Both the position numbers and the translations under genes were made by a program. Of a stretch of 35,190 nucleotides of DNA, positions 15,126-22,637 are shown piece by piece (position 1 is the first letter of the stretch; every line of letters starts with the position of its first letter). This DNA comes from Gp6-AA40 sp036742665 (GTDB lineage Bacteria > Acidobacteriota > Vicinamibacteria > Vicinamibacterales > UBA2999): the NCBI GenBank assembly GCA_036742665.1, contig DAINQP010000030.1, positions 1 through 35,190 of the forward strand. Reading direction: 5' to 3'. The notes under the pieces are model-generated. The model saw only the letters and a list, made by a program, of their open reading frames with translations, was not told the DNA's origin and made no database searches.

Positions 15126-15551
15126 CTAGTTGTTCTGAGCGCCTTCGCCGCGGGCGCCAGTCTGGCCGGCACTGCCGTAGATGCGCTTGCCGTCAGCGGT
15201 CGTGATCGTCGCGACGCCGATGTTCATCGACGTCGGGATCTTCGCGCGGACGCCGGCGACGCTGACCGTGTCACCAGCCTTGACGGTGTCCTTGCGCCAT
15301 CCCTGCCGATACAGCGAGTTCGGAGGACCACCCTCGACCTTGAACGTCACCGTCTTGCCGGTGTCGGGATCCACCGCTTCTACATGCGTGTAGATGTGCG
15401 GATTCATCCACTCGACCTTGGTCACCTTGCCGGTGAACTTGATCGGCTTGTTCGTGTCGAACTCGGCGGAGATGGAATGGTGCGCACCTAGCTGCGCCGT
15501 GAAGAACAGCACGGCACCAGCCACCAGCCACAACGACGCCTTGCGTGTCAT
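15126..15551 (-). CDS. DUF6152 family secreted protein
   Basis: 141 residues. Signal peptide (LWLVAGAVLFFTAQLGA) followed at once by HHSISAEFDTNKPIKFTGKV, then VEWMNPHIYTHVEAVD, EGGPPNSLYRQGW and AGDTVSVAGVRAK. This pattern matches the small exported DUF6152 proteins frequent in Acidobacteria and Proteobacteria, which have an OB-like beta fold and no established activity. It is commonly found beside the unnamed secreted family, as here: 11 bases after the copy at 15563 and ahead of the copy at 14089. The mature N-terminal HH pair could bind metal, but that is speculation. Start ATG at 15551. Confidence 0.8.
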   Translation of the reverse strand: MTRKASLWLVAGAVLFFTAQLGAHHSISAEFDTNKPIKFTGKVTKVEWMNPHIYTHVEAVDPDTGKTVTFKVEGGPPNSLYRQGWRKDTVKAGDTVSVAGVRAKIPTSMNIGVATITTADGKRIYGSAGQTGARGEGAQNN

Positions 15552-15562
15552 CGATGCCTCCC

Positions 15563-16468
15563 TTACTTGTCCACGTCTTCCGGGTATTGCCAGACCTTGA
15601 TCGAGCCCTCGATCAGGGCGCGAAGATTATTTTCGTTGCACGAATATTCCATGATCACATCGTTGTCCGGCTTCAGACGCCACGTGCGCACATTCATCCA
15701 GTCGCGCGTGTAGGTCTTCGGGTCGTGCACCGTGACGGTGTGTTCAATGGTTTGTGAGTCGATACGCTTGAAGGTGTTGGTCAGCTTCAACTGCTTGCTA
15801 TGCGGGTGACCAGCGGTGTCGAGCTTGGTGTAGCCGTTGAAGTTGCTCGTCTCCATGATCAGCGTGTCGCCATCCCAGCGGCCGGTAGACACACCGTTCC
15901 ATGACTCGGGAATGTCAGCGGGCCACTTGAACCCTTCCTTCAGCGGCACCCAGTGGAACCAGGTGTCCTGCTCGAAGAGAAACGCGAGCGCCTCGGGATT
16001 GTGGACAATCTGCAGGCCGTGCGGCGAGTTGATGTTCCGCGACATGCCGAATGGGAAGCAGTTCCCGGCATAGTCGCCGTTGGCCACGGGATCGTAGGCC
16101 TTCCACTGCTGCAGTCCCCATTCCGTATAGGGCAGGTCGTAGGTGCGCGCGCCGCCCGCGGCCGGCGCTTTCGCATCCGGCAACGCTTCGCCTTGCCGCT
16201 CGAACTTCAACGGCTGACGCGTCGCCGGGTCGAACACACCGCGCGCCGCCATCTGCGGCGTATACGGGTTCGCCCAGTGTCCGCTCAGATCAGGCTTGCC
16301 GTTGGCGAGACGTGGAACCGGTCCGGCCGGTGTTTGCGGTGCCGCCGCACCCGCGCCGCGGCCGCCGCCACCCTGGCCGCGCTGTGCGCCGAGCGTCGGC
16401 ACGAGACAAACGGCCATGATGAGTGCTGACGACAGGACGTATACATGCGTGCGAGTGCTCACGGTCAT
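15563..16468 (-). CDS. Secreted protein of an unnamed acidobacterial family (subgroup B, copy 3)
   Basis: 301 residues. Signal peptide to about LVPTLGAQ, then a Gly/Ala-rich linker and LANGKPDLSGHWANPY, which marks subgroup B. Core landmarks: GNCFPFGMSRNIN, SWNGVSTGRWDGDTLIME, DPKTYTRDW and EYSCNENN. The two family cysteines are present. The protein is longer between the first motif and the first cysteine than the copies at 28239 and 32043. ATG at 16468 overlaps the TGA of the PQQ/VOC fusion gene (ATGA), and GGAGG lies upstream inside that gene, so translation is coupled to it. This suggests work in the same periplasmic process. Function unknown. Confidence 0.8.
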   Translation of the reverse strand: MTVSTRTHVYVLSSALIMAVCLVPTLGAQRGQGGGGRGAGAAAPQTPAGPVPRLANGKPDLSGHWANPYTPQMAARGVFDPATRQPLKFERQGEALPDAKAPAAGGARTYDLPYTEWGLQQWKAYDPVANGDYAGNCFPFGMSRNINSPHGLQIVHNPEALAFLFEQDTWFHWVPLKEGFKWPADIPESWNGVSTGRWDGDTLIMETSNFNGYTKLDTAGHPHSKQLKLTNTFKRIDSQTIEHTVTVHDPKTYTRDWMNVRTWRLKPDNDVIMEYSCNENNLRALIEGSIKVWQYPEDVDK

Positions 16469-18516
16469 ACTCCTCCGAGGCCTTCAGTCAACTCGATCGA
16501 CGTGCCCCACGGGTCTGTCAGGCGTGCGGTGCCCAGCCCAGACGGGCCTTTAGTGTAGGGGACATCAAGGGTAACACCCAACCCCTCCAGTCTCTGACAG
16601 AAAGCCGCCAGCCCCCGCACCTCGAATCCGATGTGATCGAGCATCCGGCCCTTGGTCGGAACAGTCGGTTTGGGCGCGGCGGAAAAGTTCAGGTTGATGC
16701 CCGGCAAATCGACCGCGTCATAGTTCGAGCGCTTGCCCGGGATTCCGCCGAACATCCGCGCGTACCACGCTTTAGCGGCGGCCAACTGTCCCTCCGGCAC
16801 ATACAGATGGACGTGATGAAACGAGATCGGCGCGGTCTGAGGTCGGTTGTGACGCCTGGCCGTCGCATCGTCAAAGCCCGCGTCCTGCGCGAACGTCAAG
16901 TTGGTCGCGGCGTTCTCGAACAGCTCGATGCGTTCGCCCTCGGGCGTATTGGTGGAGGCGACACCGGGGAATCCGTTGAGGCGCGCCACCTTCAGGCCGG
17001 CAGCTTCTGCCGTCGTCAGCTCCGGCACGCGGAAGGCGACGTGATTGACGATGGAGCCTTCGGTGCCGCCGGTGCTGTCGCCCTGTTCGAGCACGACCAG
17101 GACATCTTGGAACTTCAGCACGACCCCGTCGCGGTCGAGTCCCGCCGAAGCTAAAGGCGAAGGCGGACGGACACTACGCACGTCGCCGCCGAGGGCGATC
17201 CAGAACTTCTTGTTCGCCTCGACGTCGCGCACGCGGTAATGCAGATGGCCCATGGCCACGCCTGATGCGTTGGGCGCCGCGAGTTGCGCGCCCGGCTCGA
17301 GCCGCAGCACCATCCCATCGTCCTCGTCGGTCAGCAGATACAGAAGACCATCGGGACCTTGCCGCACATCGCGAATGCGTTGACGAAGCTCGGCGAGCAT
17401 CGGCTCACGGTTGATCGGCCGGCCTGCTTCGTTGATGACGATGCGCTGGAGGTGGCCAGTGCCGCGGCTGCGTCCGGCGAACATCGCCCCGACGAACACG
17501 TTGCCCTTCCACTGCGGGAAGCGATCGCCGGTGTAGAAGGTCAGGCCCGAGATCGCGATCGACGGCACCCAATAGACAAACGGAGACTCGAGATCCGCGC
17601 GCGTCGTCGCATCGCTGATCTTCGTTCCGTCGTAGTCGGTGCCGAACGTGACGAGCGGCCAGCCGTAGTTCTTTCCCGCCTGCAAGATGTTGAGCTCGTC
17701 ACCGCCCAGCGGGCCGTGCTCGTTCTCCCACAGCGCGCCGGTCGCCGGATTCATCGCCAGCCCCTGGGGGCTGCGATGACCGAGCGTGTAGATCTCAGGC
17801 TGATACCCTGACTTGCCGACGTACGGATTGTCCGGGGGGACGGTTCCATCGTCGCGCAGGCGAATGACTTTGCCGCCATGATCGTTGCCGTTCTGCGCGC
17901 GCTGCTGCTCCTGACGTTCACCGATCGTCAGATACAGAAACCCGGCACGATCGAATGCGATGCGGCCGCCGTAATTGGTGTTCGACTTACTCCACGTATT
18001 GGCGACGAAGATGTCTCTGACATCAGTGAGCGTGGCGCCATCCAGTCGGCCGCGCGCCAGCGCCGTCGTCGAGAGGTTGTTGTCGCCCGCTTTCGAGTAA
18101 CTCAGATAGACGATTCGATTCTGCGCGAACGCGGGATGCAGCGCGACGTCGAGCAGTCCGCCAAGCACACGCGCGAACACTTTGGGAACGCCAGCAATCG
18201 GCGTCGGATCGAGTACCCCGTTGCGGATGATCCGCAGGCGCCCCTCACGTTCGGTGACCAGCATGGTCACGCCCGCCGCGTCGGGCGAAGTCGAGGCGCC
18301 TGGAAGGAACGCGAGGCTCCACGGGTGCGACAGGCCTCTCGCAACGGGGACGACGCGAATCGGCGTCTCGCCGCTGAAGAAGGTCTGCGGCAGCGTCGGT
18401 GGTGGCGGCGACGAGCGCGGCGCTTGGGCGTATGTGGTGATCGCCGTGAGAACCGCGAACCCGAACACGAACCTGGACACCTGGAACACGGAACGCCGAA
18501 CCCTTGTTACGCTCAT
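16465..18516 (-). CDS. PQQ-dependent sugar dehydrogenase (Gdh-B/YliI-like) fused to a paired VOC (glyoxalase/dioxygenase) domain
   Basis: 683 residues. Residues 1-30 are an export signal; 50-408 form the six-bladed soluble aldose dehydrogenase fold (GLSHPWSLAFLP, DVALHPAFAQNRIVYLSY, DDGTVPPDNPY, NEHGPLGGDELN, GKNYGWP, RIRDVRQGPDGLLYLLTDED). The second PQQ sugar dehydrogenase here ends at this point with KLEPAQ; this one runs on (LRLEPGAQLAAPNASG) into two VOC modules, about 421-540 and 550-683. Their possible metal ligands are in MGHLHYRV, ERIELFE, FHHVHLYV and TSIELTEG. Residues around 450-460 (RPPSPLASAG) are encoded by palindromic element B, and 72-84 are an in-frame insert. ATG 18516 overlaps the preceding stop (ATGA); a reading to 18864 would run through the upstream gene. 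VOC function unknown. Confidence 0.85.
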   Translation of the reverse strand: MSVTRVRRSVFQVSRFVFGFAVLTAITTYAQAPRSSPPPPTLPQTFFSGETPIRVVPVARGLSHPWSLAFLPGASTSPDAAGVTMLVTEREGRLRIIRNGVLDPTPIAGVPKVFARVLGGLLDVALHPAFAQNRIVYLSYSKAGDNNLSTTALARGRLDGATLTDVRDIFVANTWSKSNTNYGGRIAFDRAGFLYLTIGERQEQQRAQNGNDHGGKVIRLRDDGTVPPDNPYVGKSGYQPEIYTLGHRSPQGLAMNPATGALWENEHGPLGGDELNILQAGKNYGWPLVTFGTDYDGTKISDATTRADLESPFVYWVPSIAISGLTFYTGDRFPQWKGNVFVGAMFAGRSRGTGHLQRIVINEAGRPINREPMLAELRQRIRDVRQGPDGLLYLLTDEDDGMVLRLEPGAQLAAPNASGVAMGHLHYRVRDVEANKKFWIALGGDVRSVRPPSPLASAGLDRDGVVLKFQDVLVVLEQGDSTGGTEGSIVNHVAFRVPELTTAEAAGLKVARLNGFPGVASTNTPEGERIELFENAATNLTFAQDAGFDDATARRHNRPQTAPISFHHVHLYVPEGQLAAAKAWYARMFGGIPGKRSNYDAVDLPGINLNFSAAPKPTVPTKGRMLDHIGFEVRGLAAFCQRLEGLGVTLDVPYTKGPSGLGTARLTDPWGTSIELTEGLGGV
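17140..17167. repeat. Palindromic element B, copy 4 (inside the VOC coding region)
   Basis: A 28-nt unit; reverse complement begins TCCGCCTTCGCC and ends AGCTTCGGCGGGA. It encodes part of RPPSPLASAG in the first VOC module, an extra segment between two beta strands. Confidence 0.6.
18450..18505. repeat. Degenerate heptamer tract encoding a signal peptide
   Basis: On the minus strand GTTC-containing units recur about every 7 nt (range 6-8), eight times; on the plus strand the units start AAC or ACA. The tract encodes roughly residues 4-22 of the PQQ/VOC fusion, giving the periodic Phe/Val-rich export signal. Confidence 0.55.
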
Positions 18517-20213
18517 CGCTCGGGCAGCGCGAACGCCGTCATTGTGTTGCCAGACGGGATGAGCACATGCTGCCTGCCGTCGAGCATGAAGGTCACCGCC
18601 GCCGCGCCCCAGATCGGCGATCCAGTGCGATAGGACCACAGTCTCTTGCCGCTCTTCGAATCGAAGGCGTTGAAGAAGCCTTCGTGATCGCCGGCAAACA
18701 CGACACCCGACGCGGTTGACATGACGCCGGCCAGCGAAGCCGTCTCGAACTTGTGCTCCCACTTGATCACGCCGGTTTTCGGATCGATCGCGCGCAACGC
18801 GCTGTAATCGGGCTCCGGCAGCTTGCGCATGCCGCCGCCCATATACGAACGGCCGACCTGCCACTCCTGCTGCGTCGGCGTGTAATACGCGCAGGTCTCG
18901 CGCGCCATCACGAAGAACAACTGCAGCGCCGGATCGAACGACGGCGGGTTGTAGACCGTGCCGCCGCGGAAATCAGGCACACACGGTGTCGTGGCCTCGG
19001 TGCCGCCCGGCGGGATGACGCCCTGGCCCAGAACGATGGGACGACCTTTTGGATCGAGCTCGCGCGCCCATTTTGTCGCTGTGAACGGCTTGCCGACGAG
19101 GAGCTCGCCGGTGGTGCGGTCGAGCGTGTAGTAGAAGCCGTTGCGATTGGCGAGCATCACCACCTTACGCATTTGCCCGTTGATCGCGACTTCGCCAAGC
19201 ACCGGGATATGGTTCGAGTCCCAATCGTGGGTGTCCTGCGGGGTGAACTGGAAATGCCACTTCAGCTTGCCCGTGTCGGCGTCAAGTGCGACGAGTGAGG
19301 CGGTATAGAGATTGTCGCCCTGACGCTCGGCACTCCAGTAGTCGGGGTTCGGGTTGCCGACGCCCCAGTAGATCAAATTGAGCTCGGGATCGTAGGTGCC
19401 GGTCACCCACGTGGCGCCGCCGCCGCGCGGCAGCACTTCTTCATGCGACCACGTCTCGCTGCCCGGCTCACCCTTGGCGGGAATCGTGTAGAAGCGCCAG
19501 ATGCGCTTGCCGGTCTTCGCATCGTAGCCATCAATGAACCCGCGGGTCGGGATGTCACCGCCGGAGTTGCCGGTGATCACCTTGTCTTTGACGACGAGCG
19601 GCGCGGCAATCGCCGCATGTCCGAGCTTGTAGTCGTCCAGGACGGTGTCCCACACGATCTTGCCGGTGTCGCGATCGAGCGCGAGCAGGTGGGCGTCGAG
19701 CGTGCCCATGTAGAGCAGATTGCCGAACGCCGCGAATCCACGGTTGGAGGGATTCGCACCGCCATACGTCATGCCTGGCGGCAGCGCGCGTCGGTAGCGC
19801 CAGATCTGACGGCCGCTCCTCGCGTCGATCGCCCACGCGTAGTTCTGGTTGCCAGTGATGTACATCGTGCCGTCCATCACCAGCGGCGTGGACTCGAACC
19901 CGCGGTTGATCGGCATGCCCTCGGCCTGCCACGTCCACTGCGGCGCAAGGCGGCCGACGTTCTCAGGTGTGATCTGCTTCAACGGACTATGACGACGGCC
20001 CGTGTAATCGCCCGAGTATGACAACCAGCGTGCCGGGTTCTTGAATCCGTCCAGGAGATCCTGGGTGGTGATCTCGGGAAGCTTTGGCGGCGGCGCAGTC
20101 GGCACTTCACTGACGACGGGTGCGCCCGTGTTCTGTTGCGCGATGAGCGTCGTCGCGGCAGTGACGAGTGCCGCGACCGCAAGGACCGACGCGAGCCTGA
20201 TGGTATGAGTCAT
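18513..20213 (-). CDS. PQQ-dependent methanol/ethanol-dehydrogenase-family protein (quinoprotein, no heme)
   Basis: 566 residues with a signal peptide (to about TTLIAQQ). Eight-bladed propeller signs: SGDYTGRRHSPLKQIT, YGGANPSNRG, repeated DxxTGKxxW tryptophan-docking motifs, GNPNP (Asn287), TPQDTHDWDSNH, and DFRGGTVYNPPSFDP. By alignment to methanol dehydrogenases Asp330 would be the catalytic base and Asp332 the extra Asp seen in lanthanide-type enzymes. The ligand Glu appears replaced by Asp220 (NSGGDIPTRG). The adjacent-cysteine disulfide over PQQ is absent, and there is no CxxCH. It should oxidise an alcohol or aldehyde in the periplasm. ATG 20213 directly precedes the signal peptide; a heptamer repeat fills the gap to the cupin gene. 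The stop overlaps the PQQ/VOC gene start. Confidence 0.88.
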   Translation of the reverse strand: MTHTIRLASVLAVAALVTAATTLIAQQNTGAPVVSEVPTAPPPKLPEITTQDLLDGFKNPARWLSYSGDYTGRRHSPLKQITPENVGRLAPQWTWQAEGMPINRGFESTPLVMDGTMYITGNQNYAWAIDARSGRQIWRYRRALPPGMTYGGANPSNRGFAAFGNLLYMGTLDAHLLALDRDTGKIVWDTVLDDYKLGHAAIAAPLVVKDKVITGNSGGDIPTRGFIDGYDAKTGKRIWRFYTIPAKGEPGSETWSHEEVLPRGGGATWVTGTYDPELNLIYWGVGNPNPDYWSAERQGDNLYTASLVALDADTGKLKWHFQFTPQDTHDWDSNHIPVLGEVAINGQMRKVVMLANRNGFYYTLDRTTGELLVGKPFTATKWARELDPKGRPIVLGQGVIPPGGTEATTPCVPDFRGGTVYNPPSFDPALQLFFVMARETCAYYTPTQQEWQVGRSYMGGGMRKLPEPDYSALRAIDPKTGVIKWEHKFETASLAGVMSTASGVVFAGDHEGFFNAFDSKSGKRLWSYRTGSPIWGAAAVTFMLDGRQHVLIPSGNTMTAFALPER

Positions 20214-20218
20214 ATCTT

Positions 20219-20246
20219 CAAAGGGCAAAGGGCAAAGGTCAAAGGT
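20219..20246. repeat. Heptamer tandem repeat (4 units)
   Basis: CAAAGGG twice, then CAAAGGT twice, without gaps. It begins at the cupin stop codon and fills most of the 32 bases before the PQQ dehydrogenase start, so it forms the intercistronic region of this pair. Confidence 0.8.
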
Positions 20247-20704
20247 TATTGGCGGCGGATCGTCTTGCCCGTGTACTCCTCGTCGGTGACCTTCTCTTTC
20301 CACTCGAGCGTACCGCTGTAGACACTGAACTGCAGCGCCGACTGATCTGGCGCCGCGCCGTGCCAGTGCAGCACGTTGGCCTTGGTCAGCACCGGTTGTC
20401 CGGCAGGCACATCTTTGATCGGCTCGCCAAGTTGCTGCAGACGGCCGCGTCCTTCTTCGACGAGCAGCAGCTGCGGCGCCGAATGGAGATGCCAGTTGGT
20501 GCGCGCGCCGGGGTCGAACTTGATGCGTGACGAGCTCATGTCCTTGGTGTTGCCCACGGTAATGTTGCCAGTGAAGTTATTGAGGAAGTTCCCTCGTGCG
20601 GCGGCGGGAGGAGCGGGCTGATCCTGCGCGGCAGCACCGACGATCATCATCACGAGGCCTGATGCGACGAGCGACGACAGAACGAGCGTGCGCGTGCGTT
20701 TCAC
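20246..20704 (-). CDS. Secreted cupin-domain protein ((R)-mandelonitrile-lyase-like cupin)
   Basis: 152 residues. Signal peptide to about VGAAAQ. Cupin motif 1 reads GARTNWHLHSAPQLLLVEEG (His72, His74), with Gln78 where metal-binding cupins usually have Glu. Motif 2 carries VLHWHGAAPD (His113, His115). The C-terminal EWKEKVTDEEYTG resembles small cupins often annotated with bacterial (R)-hydroxynitrile lyases and carboxymuconolactone-decarboxylase partners. A metal-dependent activity is likely but the reaction is unknown. The GTG at 20704 is preceded by GGGAGA at good spacing; an upstream ATG (20749) would translate through a REP-like hairpin and is rejected. It lies between the ankyrin-cytochrome and PQQ dehydrogenase genes. 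Confidence 0.82.
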   Translation of the reverse strand: MKRTRTLVLSSLVASGLVMMIVGAAAQDQPAPPAAARGNFLNNFTGNITVGNTKDMSSSRIKFDPGARTNWHLHSAPQLLLVEEGRGRLQQLGEPIKDVPAGQPVLTKANVLHWHGAAPDQSALQFSVYSGTLEWKEKVTDEEYTGKTIRRQ

Positions 20705-20717
20705 GTCGATTCTCCCA

Positions 20718-20743
20718 GGCCGGTCCGAAAGGACCGGCTCTAC
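20718..20743 (-). repeat. REP-like hairpin (GTAG + stem, GAAA/TTTC loop)
   Basis: GCCGGTCC and GGACCGGC form a perfect 8-bp stem on a GAAA loop, with CTAC after it (minus-strand GTAG). It is almost identical to the element at 15095-15120 and lies between the ankyrin-cytochrome and cupin genes. Confidence 0.8.
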
Positions 20744-20755
20744 GTGCATAGCGCC

Positions 20756-22630
20756 CTATTTTGGATTCGTAATCCGAATCTGCTTCAACGCGGCTGAATC
20801 CTGCGAGAGCTCCGTGGCGCCTGCAGAACCGCCATTGGCCTTGAGCAGATAACCGACCAGATCCACGTACGCCGGCGTACCCAGTGAGTCCGGCGCGTCC
20901 TGCGGCATCGAGGCGCGGATCGTCTTGACCAGATCGTCCACGCTGGAGCCGTTGAAGCGCGAGAAGAAATCGGCGCCCGCGAGCGCGGGAGTACCGCTGT
21001 CGCCCAGCAGATCGGTCTTGTGGCACGGCGCGCACGAGACCGCGTAGATCTTTTGACCGCGGCCGGCCTGCTCGTCGGTGAAGACGCCGTCCCAGATCGT
21101 TTTTCCGGCGCCGGCTGCCGTGTCCTGAGCCGCGGTCGCGCGCGCTACTGGCGGAGCGTCGGCACTGTGATTTGGCGGCGGCACCGGTAGCCCACGATCC
21201 CGCATCGTCTTGCGCAGCAGCGCCGCAGCCTCGGGATAACGCTTCAGCACGGCCGGCGTGTACTCGACACCATCGGCGACGACAACTGGTGTCCAGCCTT
21301 TCTTGTTCTTCACGTCGAGCGTGGCACCCTTGTCGATCAGGAATTGAATGACCGGGATCGCACCGCCGCGATACACCGCGCCATGCAGTGCGGTCTCGCC
21401 GTCCTGATCGATGTCATTCACTTTCCCGCCGCCCACTTCGAGCGCGAGCTTCACCGCGGCGAGCGCTTCCTCATGCGTGCCGGGGTTTTCACCAGGAGCC
21501 CAGATGCCGACACCGGCCGCCGCCATCAATGGGGTCGTCCCACGCTCGGTGGTGAGCGCCGGATTGGCGCCGGTCTCGAGCAGCACGCGCATCAGCGGCA
21601 CGTCGTCCGACTTGGCGGCCATCAGGAACGCCGTGCTGCCAATGCGGTTCAACTGATTGCGATTACCGTCGCGTGGCTCCCTGGTCATTCGCGCGTTGAC
21701 GTTGGCGCCCTTCTGCACGAGCTTACGTACGAGATCGAGGCTGTCGAGCCCGCCGGTCACAACCGGCCCCGGCAGATTGAAGCCGGCGTTGTGCCGGCGT
21801 GACCAGGCAATCTGATGAAGCGCCGTCCACCCCTGCGTGTCGGCGTTGGGATTCGCACCCTTGTCGAGCAGCGCGGCAGCGAGCTCGTAGTGGGCGTTCA
21901 CGACCGCGAGCACGAGCGCGCTGGTGCCGTCAGTGAGCGACTGGTTGACGTCCACACCCGCGTCGATGAGCGCGCGTGCCGCACCGATGTGCCCGGCGCG
22001 GATCGCGAACAGATACGGCGTAAACGCTCCGCCGGTCGATCGCTCGTTGATCTCCGCGCCTGCTTCGATCAGCGCGCGGATCGCGGCCACATTGTTTTCG
22101 GCCGCGGCCCACATCAACGCCGTCTGCCCCTTGCGGCGCTCGCGGGCTTTGACGTTGGCGCCGCGCGCGATCAGCGCCTTGATCGTCTCGGCGCTGCCGG
22201 TGCGTGCCGCCGTCATCAGCGGCGTCTCGCCGTCCGAGAGCGCGCCATTGGGATCGGCGCCGGCGGCCAGCAATCGCTCGGCGATCGCGACGGTGCCTGC
22301 CGTGCACGCCACCGTCAGCGGCGTGATGCCATACCGATTCGCCGCTGAGACCTTCGCACCGGAGCGGATCAGCAGATCGACCATCTCCATATTGCCGTTC
22401 TGCACCGCCCAGTGCAGTGCAGTCGTCCCGTCGGGCTCGGCGCTGTTGGCGTCGACCCTGGCCTTGACCATCGCGCGCACCGTTTGAACGTTGCCGGTCT
22501 TCACGGCCTGTACCAGGGTCACGTCGGCAGAGGGACCGACGCCAAACAACGCGATCAGAAGCACGGAGCCAAACAGCGTAGGGCGGGTCTTGCGATGTAG
22601 ACCCGCCGGAAAGTCTCGGTGAATAGGCAT
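20756..22630 (-). CDS. Exported ankyrin-repeat protein with C-terminal c-type cytochrome domain
   Basis: 624 residues. A signal-like N-terminus (HRKTRPTLFGSVLLIALFGV) is followed by about ten to twelve ankyrin repeats (residues about 35-480; repeated GxTxLMxAA, LLxxGAxPN and LIxxGAxVN patterns). A linker (about 480-510) leads to a monoheme domain with CAPCH at 533-537 and likely axial Met in ASMPQDAP near 575. It should sit in the periplasm, the ankyrin stack binding a partner protein and the heme passing electrons. The n-region of the signal is encoded by a REP-like hairpin (22578-22607); a shorter start at the GTG inside SVLLIA would lose the basic residues. It lies 7 bases after the DUF1552 gene. 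Partner unknown; the DUF1592/DUF1552 pair is the obvious candidate. Confidence 0.87.
   Translation of the reverse strand: MPIHRDFPAGLHRKTRPTLFGSVLLIALFGVGPSADVTLVQAVKTGNVQTVRAMVKARVDANSAEPDGTTALHWAVQNGNMEMVDLLIRSGAKVSAANRYGITPLTVACTAGTVAIAERLLAAGADPNGALSDGETPLMTAARTGSAETIKALIARGANVKARERRKGQTALMWAAAENNVAAIRALIEAGAEINERSTGGAFTPYLFAIRAGHIGAARALIDAGVDVNQSLTDGTSALVLAVVNAHYELAAALLDKGANPNADTQGWTALHQIAWSRRHNAGFNLPGPVVTGGLDSLDLVRKLVQKGANVNARMTREPRDGNRNQLNRIGSTAFLMAAKSDDVPLMRVLLETGANPALTTERGTTPLMAAAGVGIWAPGENPGTHEEALAAVKLALEVGGGKVNDIDQDGETALHGAVYRGGAIPVIQFLIDKGATLDVKNKKGWTPVVVADGVEYTPAVLKRYPEAAALLRKTMRDRGLPVPPPNHSADAPPVARATAAQDTAAGAGKTIWDGVFTDEQAGRGQKIYAVSCAPCHKTDLLGDSGTPALAGADFFSRFNGSSVDDLVKTIRASMPQDAPDSLGTPAYVDLVGYLLKANGGSAGATELSQDSAALKQIRITNPK
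22578..22607 (+). repeat. REP-like hairpin inside a coding sequence
   Basis: GTAG, then GGCGGGTCT, an 8-nt loop, and AGACCCGCC: a perfect 9-bp stem. It is within the first codons of the ankyrin-cytochrome gene and encodes part of the basic n-region of its export signal. The stem matches those at 33737 and 35054. Confidence 0.75.
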
Positions 22631-22637
22631 GTCTGTC

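Noticed and set aside
18517..18864. 116-residue N-terminal extension of the PQQ/VOC fusion
   Set aside because: Overlaps the coding end of the PQQ alcohol dehydrogenase and is basic low complexity; the ATG at 18516 starts a signal peptide.
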